DNA of 64,000 nucleotides, from positions 38,311 through 102,310 of the forward strand of contig JANXTA010000067.1 of assembly GCA_025356395.1 (NCBI GenBank), in the 5' to 3' direction. Source of the DNA: Betaproteobacteria bacterium (GTDB lineage: Bacteria; Pseudomonadota; Gammaproteobacteria; Burkholderiales; Burkholderiaceae_D). Below, piece by piece: positions 22,576 through 33,295 of the stretch (its first letter is position 1; every line of letters begins with the position of its first letter). The position numbers and the translations under genes were made by a program. The notes under the pieces are model-generated. The model did no database searches, was not told where the DNA came from, and was given only the letters and a program-made list of their open reading frames with translations.

Positions 22576-24804
22576 ATGACCCGATCGATCGATCAAGCTT
22601 CATATCCCTCGAATCTTTTCGTCTCTCTGCTGTACCTGGGAGGAATCCTGCTGTGCAACGGCGCCCACGGCGAGGAGTCGGCGACCCAGCTACCCGGTGT
22701 GGACGTGCGCGCGTCGGCGGACGCCCACGCGCCGGAACTGGGTCCGGTCTCGCCCGAAGCGAGTCGACCGCAGTCGGTCCTCTCGGGCCGGGCCATCGAC
22801 GCGTTCGCGCCCAAGTTCGCCGACTTCGGAACGCTCGCCAACCTGTTGCCCAGCTTCGTCAGCAGCGCACCCAACGGCAACGGGTTCGACGCGGCGAAGA
22901 GCATCACGTTGCGCGGGTTCCCGGACGGTCAGTTCAACGTCACGCTCGACGGCATTCCCTTTGCGGATCCTGACGGTTTCGGCCATCACTCCACGTCGGT
23001 ATTCCCTGCCTCATCGATCGGGCAACTCGTCATCGATCGCAGCCCGGGTAGCGGCAGCAGCCTGGGTTACTCGGGGACCGGAGGCACGCTCGCCATCACT
23101 TCGCTCGCGCTCCCGACGACGAGCGGGGCGGAGGTCTACGGCGCCTACGGCAGCTTCGCCACGAGCCAGGCCGGGACGTTGATCCACACGGCGGCGCCCA
23201 CGGAAGACGGCCAGACGGGCCTGTTGCTGAACGCGCAGCATCTGCAGTCCGATGGTGCGATGGCCCATGCATTCGGCCGGCGCGACGACGTACTCCTGAA
23301 GTCGGAGTCCCGCTTCGCGGGCGCGAAGCTGACGCTTCTGTACACCTACGACAACTATCATTATTTCAATCCTCCGAGCGTCACGACCGACCAGTTGTCG
23401 AGTATCGGTTCCAACGCGGGCTTCAGCCTGAATCCGGCTTCCCCCGACTACAACGAATACGCGAAGACCGATCGAACCGCGGATATCGGATATGCACGGC
23501 TGGAAGCCAGTCCGGCCACCGGCTTGACGCTCTCGGAGACGGCGTACACCTACGCCTATCGCAACACCGGCTTGAGTTCGAACGGCGACATCACGCTCGC
23601 CAAGTCCTATCAGGTCGGCAATGGTTTCGGCGTCGCCCCGACGGATGTCGCGGGCAGGTCGAGCACCAGCGCCTACCGCACGTTCGGCAGCATCCTGCAG
23701 GCGGAACACGACGATGCGAACGGCGCGTTGCGGGCGGGCTTGTGGCTCGAGCACAGCCATTTGACGGGCGGCCGCGATGCGATCGACCTGACCACCGGCG
23801 TGTTCTACAACGCCAACGTCAAGGCCGCGTCGTCGGCGCTGTACGACTACCACAGCACGCTTGACTCCATCGCGCCCTATGCGGACTACGAATGGAAGGC
23901 GGCGCCTTCGCTGATCGTGCGGGGTGGGTTGCGATACCAGTACGTGCGACGTGGTTTTGACGCGCGCGTCGTGCCCAACTCGCGGCCCCCCACCGACGGG
24001 GAGATCAAGCGCAATGTGCATAGCCTGCTACCGAGCTTGGAAGCCAACTACGCGCTGAACCAAAGCACGCATCTGTACGCCCAGTGGGCGAAGGGCGCCC
24101 TGGTTCCCAACCAGAGTTTTTTCTACACCAACAATCCGGCCCTCGGCAACCAGGCGCAGCCACAAACCTCGCAGGCGGTGCAGGGTGGCGTGATCTACTC
24201 GGCAGGTCCGGTCAACCTGACCGTGGACGCCTATCAGGTCGCCCTTCGAAACTACGTCTCGCAGATCACGGACGCGAACAAAAACACGCTGTTCGTCAAC
24301 GATGGAAGCGTGCGTTATCGCGGGGTCGAATTCGAAGGCAACGTCGAGCTCGGGATGGGGTTCAGCGGACTGGTCAACGGCAGCGTCATCCGTGCCGAGT
24401 TTCGCAACGACGGCATCGCCACAGCCGCCCAAAGAGTCGGCGACACGATCCCGTTGGTGCCGACCTATACGGGCCTGCTCGGCCTGCTGTATCGAAAGGG
24501 ACCCTGGAACGCCAGCGTCCTCGCCAAGCTGGTGGGGATGGAATACCAGGGGCCGGGCGGCAGTGCCGGTGGCAACGACAGACGTGTGGCACCCTACCAT
24601 TACGTCAACCTGACGCTGACTCGTCAACTGGACGACTGGATCGGCCGCCGCAATACCACCATCAGCCTGCAGGTGAGCAACCTCGAGAACCGCACGCCGA
24701 TCACCGATTCGGCGGGCCGCGCGGCCGTCGGGGCCGGCGGACCGTTGCTGGTCAACGTCCTCGCCCGGCGCAGCTTCACGCTCTACTTGCGTACCGCGTT
24801 GTGA
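22576..24804 (+). CDS. TonB-dependent outer-membrane receptor
   Basis: The protein of 742 residues starts with a signal sequence (SNLFVSLLYLGGILLCNGAHG). A plug domain follows (ITLRGFPDGQFNVTLDGIPF, then STSVFPASSIGQLVIDRSPG and TGGTLAITS), then a 22-strand-type beta barrel rich in alternating aromatic residues, ending with an aromatic strand (RRSFTLYLRTAL). No clear TonB box was found between the signal and plug. ATG 22576 is chosen because the frame further upstream is not protein-like and lacks a signal. It faces the phosphoesterase lipoprotein gene, and the two 3' ends are only 71 bases apart. The ligand is not evident. Confidence 0.88.
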   Translation: MTRSIDQASYPSNLFVSLLYLGGILLCNGAHGEESATQLPGVDVRASADAHAPELGPVSPEASRPQSVLSGRAIDAFAPKFADFGTLANLLPSFVSSAPNGNGFDAAKSITLRGFPDGQFNVTLDGIPFADPDGFGHHSTSVFPASSIGQLVIDRSPGSGSSLGYSGTGGTLAITSLALPTTSGAEVYGAYGSFATSQAGTLIHTAAPTEDGQTGLLLNAQHLQSDGAMAHAFGRRDDVLLKSESRFAGAKLTLLYTYDNYHYFNPPSVTTDQLSSIGSNAGFSLNPASPDYNEYAKTDRTADIGYARLEASPATGLTLSETAYTYAYRNTGLSSNGDITLAKSYQVGNGFGVAPTDVAGRSSTSAYRTFGSILQAEHDDANGALRAGLWLEHSHLTGGRDAIDLTTGVFYNANVKAASSALYDYHSTLDSIAPYADYEWKAAPSLIVRGGLRYQYVRRGFDARVVPNSRPPTDGEIKRNVHSLLPSLEANYALNQSTHLYAQWAKGALVPNQSFFYTNNPALGNQAQPQTSQAVQGGVIYSAGPVNLTVDAYQVALRNYVSQITDANKNTLFVNDGSVRYRGVEFEGNVELGMGFSGLVNGSVIRAEFRNDGIATAAQRVGDTIPLVPTYTGLLGLLYRKGPWNASVLAKLVGMEYQGPGGSAGGNDRRVAPYHYVNLTLTRQLDDWIGRRNTTISLQVSNLENRTPITDSAGRAAVGAGGPLLVNVLARRSFTLYLRTAL

Positions 24805-24808
24805 ACGT

Positions 24809-24836
24809 CGATCGCTGCGCGATCGCGTAGCGATCG
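24809..24836. terminator. Stem-loop between convergent genes
   Basis: CGATCGCT (24809-24816) pairs with AGCGATCG (24829-24836) around a self-complementary loop. There is no T-run, so termination would be weak. It lies between the convergent TonB receptor and phosphoesterase genes. Confidence 0.4.
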
Positions 24837-24875
24837 ATCGACCGGTCGGCGATCCGTTGCTGACCGGGCGCTACC

Positions 24876-27785
24876 TCAGCCGTCTTCCCGCCTCGTGCCG
24901 CGGGTGACCTGCCGAGCGCCGGCGGGCGAGGATTGGCCGACCGCTTTCGCTTCGCGATCATCCGCGTCGCGACCGGTCGTGAAGGGCCGACCCGGCATCA
25001 GACCTTCCCAGAGGATCTTGTTGTAGGCCAGGGCATCGACCTTGTCTTCTTCCGAAAAATCGAAGCGCTTCGTCTTGGCTGCCCAGTATTTCGCGGTGCG
25101 GGTCGGCTTCGTCGCGGCCGCGAACAGCACGGTCGTTGGCAGCGGCAGCGCCGTCGTCTTCAGCAGCGACGAAGCGGACGCCGTGTAGCTCCAGCTCGAT
25201 TGCGCGAGATCGAACACGTCCGTCATGGGCCCCTGGCTGGCGTCGTAGATGCCGAGGTGATCGATGCCCAGCACGTCGGTGATCGTGCGCAGCATGTTGA
25301 CCGTCGTGTAGTGGGTGCTGACCAATGCCGCCTTCTTGACGTACGGTCCGACGACGAACGCGGTGCTGCGATGGGCATCGACGTGGTCGGGGCCATCCTG
25401 CGCGTCGTCCTCGATCACGAAGATCAGCGTATTGCTTGCGTAGGGGCTCTTGGCGACGGCTTCGATCAGGCGACCGACCGCGTAGTCGTTGTCGGCGACC
25501 TGGATTTCGGGCGTGTTCACGCCATCGATCGCCGACGCGAAGCTGCCGGTGTGGTCGTTCATCAAGCGCACGAGGCTCAGGTTGGGGAGGTTGCCGTTCG
25601 TCACGTAGGCGTTGAACTCTCGCTCCCACTCCTGCTCGCGATAGAAGTCCGGGTAGTGATCGTCGAAGCCGCGGAAGTAGACGTCGGTGAGCGGCGACAG
25701 CTCGGGGTTGGCCGAATACGATTGCACCGCGTGGTTCGCGAACGGCGTCCGATCGGGCGCGATCTGCAGACTCGCATAGGGCGTGCCCGTCAGGCTATAG
25801 CGGGTGAGGTCGATGAAGAAGCCGTAGTTGCGGACGGTCAGGTTGGCCCGCAGCGCCGAGTTCCACAGATAGCCTTGCTGGCTCTGCCCATCGGGCCCGT
25901 CCGGTGCCGCGACGTTGATCGCGCCCGGCAGGGTGTCGGCATCGAGTCCGAGCGACAGCGGGTTCGCGGCGCTGCGTGCGGTGCCGCTCAGGCCGACGTT
26001 GACATTGCGATTGGTGCCTTCCCAATCGTAGGAGCCGCCTCCGCCATTGCCGGCGTAGTTCGGCGGCAGCATCTTGGCGCCGGCATCGGATTCGCGAGCC
26101 GACGTGCTCCACGGCCAGCCATTGCCGCTGACTTCGCCACTGTCATAGAAATTGTCGAGCGCGACGAAGTTGTTCGCCATCGCATGGAAGTTCGGCGTGG
26201 TCTTCAGCGGGAACTCCGCCAGACCCGGAGCGCCGTTGCCCTTGCCGAGATCGCCGAGCACCTGGTCGTAGGTCCGGTTCTCCTTGACGATGTAGATCAC
26301 GTGCTTGATGTTCGCGCGCAGAGCGGCCATGGTCTGCGCGTCGGCGGCGCTGGGCACCCCATTGAAGTTGTTGTTGCTGGCGACCTGGGTCGTCAGGAGA
26401 CCGAGCAGGGTCGCATTGGGTGCAGGCAGGCTCAGGAGCGCAGAGCCGGTCAGGTTCTCGACGTATTGATTGGGCGCGAACTTGACGGGCGAATTGGCGA
26501 CGGGGCAGGGCACGGTCTCGTAGCCGAGACAGTTGCCCGGGTTCGGTCCCGGCAGCGTCTTGGCATTGCTCACGTAGAGCGTCGCACCGTCGTTCGAGAC
26601 GCGAACGTCGGACGGATACCAGCCGGTCGGAATCAGGCCCGTGACGGTCGGCGTGCTGCTCAGTGCGATCACGGCCAGCGAATTCGTCCCACGATTGGCT
26701 ACATAGAGAGTCTTCTCATCGGGCGACAACGCGAGACCGTCAGGCGACGCGCCCTTGTACCTGGCCTGTGCCGGCGTCAGGACAGAGGTCGGTGCGACCG
26801 TTGCCACCGAACCCGTCAGCACATTCTTCGACGTGTCGATGATTGACACCACGTCGGCGTTGTCGGACGTCGCGTACAGCGTCGACTGCGCGCGGTTGAG
26901 GACCAGCTTGTTGGGATTGCCCTGCACCGCAATGCGTGCCTTCACGGCGGGCGCGCTACCGCTGATGTCGAGCACCACGATCTCGCGGTCGCGCTCGCTG
27001 CTGACGTAGGCCGTGGCGTTGCCGACGATGGCTACGGCGTTGGGATACTCGCCGCCCGCGGTGCCTGCCACGCCACCACTCTTGCCAGGACGCAGGTCCT
27101 GTTCCGCCATGACCTTGTTGTTGACAAGGTCGACGATCGTCACCGAGTCGTTGTAGCGATTCGCCACTACGGCGCGCGTGCCATCGGCCGTCACGGCGAC
27201 GCCCGTCGCCGTCGGTCCTTGCGCGAGTCCATTGCCGGTGGCGTGGCCCAGCTTGATCGGGCTCCCCGTCTCGGCCCAGGTCGATCCGGTCAGGCCGAAG
27301 AGGTGCAGGTTGTCTTCGCCGGCGCCGGGCACATAGAACTTCTTGCCGTCCGGCGAAAAGACGATGCCGACGTAGCTGTTGCTGACCTGCAGCACCTGCT
27401 TTTGCGTCGGCGTGGCGGTCGAGGTGTCGAACACGAAAATGAACTGCGTCGAATCTGCAGGGATCTTGTTGCCGGTCGCGTCGACGACGTAGTTGTAGCC
27501 GGTCGTCAGCACGAGCAGCGTCTTGCCATCTGGGCTCAGAGCCTCCGATTGGGCGAATCCGGCCGGGAGCGTCGGGTTGTCCGGCAAGCCGGGAATCAGC
27601 GGGACATAGAGGGCGCCGGGGGCTGCGGTCGGCGACATCGATTGCCCGGTGGGCAGCAGCGTCGTCTTCACGGTGCCGAGAGACGCGGGCGGCGATACGG
27701 CGACTTCGCTGCCATTGTCGTGGCAGGCCGCCAGCAGCACGGCCGTCAGCACGGTCACGCTCCATCCAAGTCCTTTGTTCACCAT
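24876..27785 (-). CDS. Lipoprotein: YVTN beta-propeller fused to alkaline-phosphatase-like phosphoesterase
   Basis: The 969-residue protein has a lipobox (VLTAVLLAACHDNG) after a short basic N-region. Residues about 70-450 form a propeller with repeats such as SPDGKKFYVPGAG, TADGTRAVVANRYNDSVTIV and SPDEKTLYVANRGTNSLAVI. The remainder is a phosphoesterase of the type-C phospholipase/alkaline phosphatase superfamily, with HVIYIVKENRTYDQVLGDL at its start and IFVIEDDAQDGPDHVDAHRS carrying metal-binding Asp/His. The start at 27783-27785 has GGAGG upstream. Substrate is unknown. The lipobox places it in the envelope. Confidence 0.88.
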   Translation of the reverse strand: MVNKGLGWSVTVLTAVLLAACHDNGSEVAVSPPASLGTVKTTLLPTGQSMSPTAAPGALYVPLIPGLPDNPTLPAGFAQSEALSPDGKTLLVLTTGYNYVVDATGNKIPADSTQFIFVFDTSTATPTQKQVLQVSNSYVGIVFSPDGKKFYVPGAGEDNLHLFGLTGSTWAETGSPIKLGHATGNGLAQGPTATGVAVTADGTRAVVANRYNDSVTIVDLVNNKVMAEQDLRPGKSGGVAGTAGGEYPNAVAIVGNATAYVSSERDREIVVLDISGSAPAVKARIAVQGNPNKLVLNRAQSTLYATSDNADVVSIIDTSKNVLTGSVATVAPTSVLTPAQARYKGASPDGLALSPDEKTLYVANRGTNSLAVIALSSTPTVTGLIPTGWYPSDVRVSNDGATLYVSNAKTLPGPNPGNCLGYETVPCPVANSPVKFAPNQYVENLTGSALLSLPAPNATLLGLLTTQVASNNNFNGVPSAADAQTMAALRANIKHVIYIVKENRTYDQVLGDLGKGNGAPGLAEFPLKTTPNFHAMANNFVALDNFYDSGEVSGNGWPWSTSARESDAGAKMLPPNYAGNGGGGSYDWEGTNRNVNVGLSGTARSAANPLSLGLDADTLPGAINVAAPDGPDGQSQQGYLWNSALRANLTVRNYGFFIDLTRYSLTGTPYASLQIAPDRTPFANHAVQSYSANPELSPLTDVYFRGFDDHYPDFYREQEWEREFNAYVTNGNLPNLSLVRLMNDHTGSFASAIDGVNTPEIQVADNDYAVGRLIEAVAKSPYASNTLIFVIEDDAQDGPDHVDAHRSTAFVVGPYVKKAALVSTHYTTVNMLRTITDVLGIDHLGIYDASQGPMTDVFDLAQSSWSYTASASSLLKTTALPLPTTVLFAAATKPTRTAKYWAAKTKRFDFSEEDKVDALAYNKILWEGLMPGRPFTTGRDADDREAKAVGQSSPAGARQVTRGTRREDG

Positions 27786-28217
27786 CTGTCGTGCCTCCTC
27801 ATTCCTCGTGGTCAGTGCTCGATCAACATCCAACCGGCGAACCTAGGGGGCACGCATGACTCCGCCGTGACCGGATCCGCGATCGGCAACGCAGCGCAAG
27901 CGATCGGATGTTCGGTCTCGGCAGGTTCGTCCGGTGGAGCGCTTCAACTTCACCGCGTGCTCGCGCGCCATGATCGGCAACCTTGTTGCGATGCATGAAA
28001 ATTTCCCGCATCGTGGAATCAAGAATCCGTATCGCAAAAAAGAAAAGCTAAACAATTGATATTACTAATATAAATATTTGGTCTTATATAAGACATACCT
28101 CTTGTGAAGGCTGTGTGAACTGCGTACGATTCCCGCTATCGCAGCTAGCCGTCATCGCATCAGATGGCGCCTCGCGGTCCTTCCCGAAAACGCTCTACCC
28201 ACACACCGGAGTGCCCC
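27786..28217. other. Divergent promoter region of the phosphoesterase and aceA genes
   Basis: This is a 432-base intergenic region. The left half is GC-rich and featureless. The part from about 28015 to 28110 is strongly AT-rich compared with the surroundings and contains the palindrome described at 28081-28094. It probably holds the aceA promoter. No gene is supported. Confidence 0.5.
28081..28094. promoter_or_regulatory. Perfect palindrome upstream of aceA, likely operator
   Basis: GTCTTATATAAGAC is a perfect 14-base palindrome, 123 bases before the aceA start codon, in an AT-rich patch. Short symmetric sites of this form suit a dimeric repressor of GntR type controlling central carbon genes. 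The regulator is not encoded in this window. Confidence 0.55.
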
Positions 28218-29531
<1,314 letters not shown>

Positions 29532-29550
29532 CCAAGTCGGGCGCGGTCGC

Positions 29551-29586
29551 AACGTCGCAAGGCTCACGGGCCTGCGACGTTTTTTT
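29551..29586 (+). terminator. aceA intrinsic terminator
   Basis: A 9-base-pair stem (AACGTCGCA at 29551-29559 with TGCGACGTT at 29573-29581) ends in seven Ts. It lies 20 bases after the aceA stop and inside the 3' end of the converging hipA frame. Confidence 0.85.
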
Positions 29587-30934
29587 CGCCTGGGCCTGGA
29601 GCAGTTTGCGCAGGTCGGGACTCGCGACATCGGCCAGGTTGCGAAAGGCCGGTCGCAGCTGGTCGATCAGTCGACCCGAGATGCCCCGTTCCTCGAAGAA
29701 CGATGCCCACGACGCGACCGCCCGAGACACGGCTGCCATCACCGCGATCGCATCGGGACGCTCGAGCGTAAAAGCGGCGCTTCCGGCCAACGCGTTGTCG
29801 AGCGTCGCGAGCTTGCCCTGGGGGCCGACCTGCAGGTGCAGGAAGCGCTCGGCGGCGACCCCGGGTCGCGGGACCACGTCGTACAACGGACTCAGGCGCC
29901 ACCCGTTCAGTCGTGGGTCGCGCACGAAGCCATGGTTGCGGAGATGGTCGTCGTCGTTGGAGACCATGATGTTGAACACCATGCGCGCGAAGAGCTCGCG
30001 GTTGTCCGGTCGGATCACGGTTGGATGGGTCCACCGCCGCACGGCCAGCGCGATGTCGCTGTAGCCCTTCAGCCGCGATTCGTATTCGTCGCAGCCGACC
30101 AGGGTCAGGCTGCTGGCGAACGGCATGCGGTGCTCGACCCGGTCGTCGCCCGGCAACGTGGCATGCGGGACCGCGTCGGCCGGCAGCAGGCTGTCGGGTG
30201 CGGCCCAGAAGCGGTCGAAGCGGCGAATCAGGAGACACGACCTGGATTCCAGGTCGACGACCTCGACGTCCGGCACGGTTATGCCGCAGGTCGCTGCGAG
30301 TTGCAACGTCGTGCATTCGGCGCGCGCGTTGTCGAAGGTGTCGGTGTGGCTCGCGAATTTTGCGAGCCACAGCAGCCCCGACGCGTCGCGCACGCTCGCC
30401 TTGGGTCGTGCGCCACCGGCTCCCGGACCGGAGCCGAACAGATCGGTCAGACGTTCCGGAACCGGCTCCCCGCGCTCCAGGCGCTCGACGGTCTCGAACA
30501 GGTAGGGCAGTGACTGCACGTCGGCGACTCCGGCCCGCGCGGCCGTGGTGAGCGTTTCGCGCACGTCGAGGGCGCCGACGCGCTCGCTGCCGGCTTCGAG
30601 CAGATAGGCGGATTCGGGCAGGCTGTTGGCCGGCACCTTGTGACGTGCCTCGATGACCCGTCGGCCCAGGCATCGGGAGCGGCGTCGCGAATGCCACCGA
30701 ACTGCTTCAGTCCATGGGCGGGGAAGAGGCGGGCGCCGCGGACCGCAGCCCGGTCGGCCAGCGACAGGCTGACCGGATCGACCTCGAACGCGCCGGTGCG
30801 CTCGAGGTAACGGGTGCCATAGGCAAATGCCGAAGCCTCGACTTCCCCGTGCGTTTCAGTCAGCTGCACGCGACCAGCCGGGACGAACGCATCGACCACG
30901 TGTGCGAAGACCACGAGGTCGCGCTGCGCCACGC

Positions 30935-31276
30935 TCAGAAGTCCAGTTTCTTCAGTTCGGCCACTGACATTCGCCGTACCCGGCGCGTCGCTTCACGCTG
31001 TTCGAGGGCCGCCAGCGCTGGGTCGCTGGCCTGGAGCAGCGTCAGGAGCGAAGTGCCTGGCGCGATCGCCTCCAGGTAGCGAAGCGTCTGACCGAGCGTA
31101 CGCCCCGGATCCCCGGCTTCGATGCGCGTGGCGGTCGGCCGGGAGATTCCTGCCCTTAACGCCGCGTCGGCTTGCAGGATGGAGCGAGCCCGTCGCAGAC
31201 GCGCGATCCGCTCGCCGATCAACCGGGATTGCGCCAGCAGCGCCGGTTGCAGGACAGAGAGTTCAGCATATTTCAT
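30935..31276 (-). CDS. HipB-like HTH antitoxin/repressor
   Basis: The 113-residue protein has an XRE-type helix-turn-helix (IGERIARLRRARSILQADAA, then LRAGISRPTATRIEAGDP) and a short C-terminal tail ending SVAELKKLDF. Its position directly before a hipA-type gene, with a two-base gap, identifies it as the antitoxin and autorepressor of the pair. ATG 31274-31276 is chosen because the HTH domain fits and an inverted repeat lies just upstream. The frame is open further upstream, but that would put the operator inside the gene. Confidence 0.8.
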   Translation of the reverse strand: MKYAELSVLQPALLAQSRLIGERIARLRRARSILQADAALRAGISRPTATRIEAGDPGRTLGQTLRYLEAIAPGTSLLTLLQASDPALAALEQREATRRVRRMSVAELKKLDF

Positions 31277-31277
31277 G

Positions 31278-31321
31278 GAAACAATCATGACTTTTAACGT
31301 CATAAGGTAAAGGATTGTTTC
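31278..31321. promoter_or_regulatory. Inverted repeat, likely operator of the hipBA locus
   Basis: GAAACAATC (31278-31286) and GATTGTTTC (31313-31321) form perfect 9-base arms 26 bases apart, directly upstream of the HTH gene start. Between them is a second symmetric element (ATGAC...GTCAT), and a copy of ATGACGTTAAA occurs again near 31374. Autoregulation by the HipB-like protein is the simplest reading. Confidence 0.6.
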
Positions 31322-31503
31322 TATCGTAAGCGACGCGACGGCGCGGGTCAACGAGCTAACAAACGTTTCTCTAATGACGTTAAAGGCAACAACTTCTTAC
31401 TGAGGATGCCTGCACGACGTGGGCGGAATGATGCTTTCGATCATCGTGGACGCCCGCTTAGTCGCGGGTGGTGATCTCGGCCACGCGTCGTCTGGCGCAG
31501 CGT

Positions 31504-32337
31504 TCAGCGAGGCGTGTACGCCAGCTTCACGTAGATCGGCGCGTATGCCTCGCCCTGCGTGACCTCGACGAGGAACTCGCGGGCCAGCTCGAGCAGCGCC
31601 AGGAAGTTGACGATCGCCACCGGGATGCCGCGTGCCGCGTCGAACAGGTCGGCGAACTCGACGAAGCGCGTGTCGCGCAGGCGCCGCAGGATCGCCGTCA
31701 TGTGCTCGCGCACCGACAGCTCCTCGCGCGTGATGCGGTGATGCTGGACCAGCTTGGCCCGGCGCAGCACGTCGGACCAGGCGGCCTGCAGGTCGGCGAC
31801 GTTGACGTCGGGCCAGACCTTCTCGACGGTCTCGTCGATGTGCGCGGCAGCGGTCACGAAGTCGCGACCGACGACAGGTAGCGCATCGACCTGCTGGGCC
31901 GCGAGCTTCATGCGTTCGTACTCGATCAGTCGCCGGACCAGCTCGGCCCGCGGGTCGTCCACCTCGCCCTTGCCATCCTGTTTCTTGACCGGCAGCAGCA
32001 TCCGCGACTTGATCTCGATCAGCATTGCGGCCATCAGCAGGTATTCGCCCGCGAGTTCGAGGTTGCTCTTGCGGATCTGCTCGATGTAGCCGAGGTACTG
32101 CCGCGTCACCTCGGCCATGGGGATGTCGAGGACGTTGAAGTTCTGCTTGCGGATCAGGTAGAGCAGCAGGTCGAGCGGCCCTTCGAAGGCTTCGAGGAAG
32201 ACCTCGAGCGCGTCGGGCGGGATGTACAGGTCCTGCGGCATTGCGAACAGCGGCTCGCCGTAGAGACGTGCCTGCGCCATGCCATCGGTGGTGGCCGGCG
32301 TGCTGTCGATCGAGGCCGGCGGCGGCAACTCCTGCAT
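31504..32337 (-). CDS. scpA: Segregation and condensation protein A (kleisin)
   Basis: This kleisin of about 277 residues bridges the SMC heads in the chromosome-condensing complex. Typical features are FEGPLDLLLYLIRKQNFNVL near residue 50, EYLLMAAMLIEIKSRMLLP, and the C-terminal winged-helix part ending with VNFLALLELAREFLVEV. The ATG at 32335-32337 is one of several possible starts, because the N-terminal 35 residues are not conserved in the family. It is the last gene of a leftward five-gene run, 13 bases after the DUF3460 gene. Confidence 0.9.
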   Translation of the reverse strand: MQELPPPASIDSTPATTDGMAQARLYGEPLFAMPQDLYIPPDALEVFLEAFEGPLDLLLYLIRKQNFNVLDIPMAEVTRQYLGYIEQIRKSNLELAGEYLLMAAMLIEIKSRMLLPVKKQDGKGEVDDPRAELVRRLIEYERMKLAAQQVDALPVVGRDFVTAAAHIDETVEKVWPDVNVADLQAAWSDVLRRAKLVQHHRITREELSVREHMTAILRRLRDTRFVEFADLFDAARGIPVAIVNFLALLELAREFLVEVTQGEAYAPIYVKLAYTPR

Positions 32338-32350
32338 CGAATTCACGACG

Positions 32351-32536
32351 TCAGGACTTGGTCTGGTAGACGTAGGATGTCTGGCGAACCTTCGATTCCG
32401 AGACATGTTCCAGGTCTTCGGCCGTCTGCGGCCTTTTGTCCCACCACAGCGCGCGCCCCTTCTTCTGCTCGACGGCGATGCTGGGATTCTTGTCCTTCAG
32501 GTCCTGCAGGAAATGGGTGATTTCGGAGACGTACAT
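32351..32536 (-). CDS. Small DUF3460-family protein
   Basis: The 61-residue basic protein begins MYVSEITHFLQDLKDKNPSI and ends RQTSYVYQTKS, with the RALWWDKRP core typical of DUF3460. The family is restricted mainly to betaproteobacteria and usually lies directly before scpA, as here. Its function is unknown. Confidence 0.85.
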   Translation of the reverse strand: MYVSEITHFLQDLKDKNPSIAVEQKKGRALWWDKRPQTAEDLEHVSESKVRQTSYVYQTKS

Positions 32537-32583
32537 GACACTCGATCGCAATGGTTTCGGCCGCATCGGCCGGATGGCGAATC

Positions 32584-32775
32584 TTAGCGTGTCGCCTTGT
32601 GCTTCGCCGCCCGTTTGTGGTCGGGCGCGATGCCCCGGCGCAGCAGCGCCTCGCGGAGCAGGTATTCGACCTGCGCGTTGACGCTGCGCAGTTCGCCCGC
32701 CGCTAGCCGCTCGAGCTCGGCCCACAACGCCGGGTCGATGCGCAGCAGGAAGCACTTCTTGTCCGGACTCGCCAT
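32584..32775 (-). CDS. Arc-type ribbon-helix-helix DNA-binding protein
   Basis: The 63-residue protein has the ribbon-helix-helix pattern: a short beta strand (KCFLLRIDP), helix A (LWAELERLAAGE), a turn, and helix B (RSVNAQVEYLLREALLRR), then a basic tail. Such dimers bind short palindromes. It lies 12 bases after the PH-like gene in the SPFH operon and is a candidate regulator of that operon through the palindrome at 34283-34292. Confidence 0.8.
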   Translation of the reverse strand: MASPDKKCFLLRIDPALWAELERLAAGELRSVNAQVEYLLREALLRRGIAPDHKRAAKHKATR

Positions 32776-32787
32776 CGTGAAGAGTGA

Positions 32788-33282
32788 TCAGGCGGCCCGG
32801 ACGCGACGCGCTTCGATCGCGCGCCGGATGGCGCTCGCGAGGCACGGCGCGTCGTCGCTGCCGATCATCACCTTCTTGTCGCTGGCCAGCGCGATGCGCA
32901 CCGCATCGAAACCGGCGACGTTGTAAAGCATGCCGCGGCGTGTCCAGTGGATGCCCCAGCCTTCGTACCAGCGGGTGCGCGCGACTTCGACGCCGACGAT
33001 GTCTTGCAAGGCGAGGGTCTTGCGGAACAGGCCGATCCCGAAGCGCGCGATCAGGTAGTCGCGCGTGACCATCACCGACAGCGACGGGAAGCCGAGCAGG
33101 ACCACGGCCGTGATGACGCACAACCCGGGCAGCAGCGGCGGGAGCAACGGCTGGTCGCTGACCGGCGACAGCAACCAGATCGCGCCGACGCACAGTGCCG
33201 GGATGCAACCGATGGCCAGCATGACCCAGCCGGTCTGGCGATGTTCGTAGAGCACGTGCGGCGAAGACAGGGCGGCGTTCAT
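32788..33282 (-). CDS. Two-helix membrane protein with PH-like cytoplasmic domain
   Basis: The 164-residue protein has two transmembrane helices ([19 protein letters not shown] and [15 protein letters not shown]), then a beta-rich soluble part ([20 protein letters not shown] and [12 protein letters not shown]) resembling a bacterial PH-like fold. It starts 13 bases after the SPFH gene. The co-occurrence of SPFH, PH-like membrane protein and Arc-type protein suggests a conserved unit. No function is known to me. Confidence 0.65.
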   Translation of the reverse strand: MNAALSSPHVLYEHRQTGWVMLAIGCIPALCVGAIWLLSPVSDQPLLPPLLPGLCVITAVVLLGFPSLSVMVTRDYLIARFGIGLFRKTLALQDIVGVEVARTRWYEGWGIHWTRRGMLYNVAGFDAVRIALASDKKVMIGSDDAPCLASAIRRAIEARRVRAA

Positions 33283-33295
33283 GGCGGTCTCGCGA

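Noticed and set aside
20712..22577. Long minus-strand open frame opposite the flavoprotein gene
   Set aside because: Antisense shadow of a GC-rich gene with no start signal or recognisable motif.
24933..26846. Plus-strand open frame opposite the phosphoesterase lipoprotein
   Set aside because: No domain, shadow composition, and the minus-strand gene has clear repeats and a lipobox.
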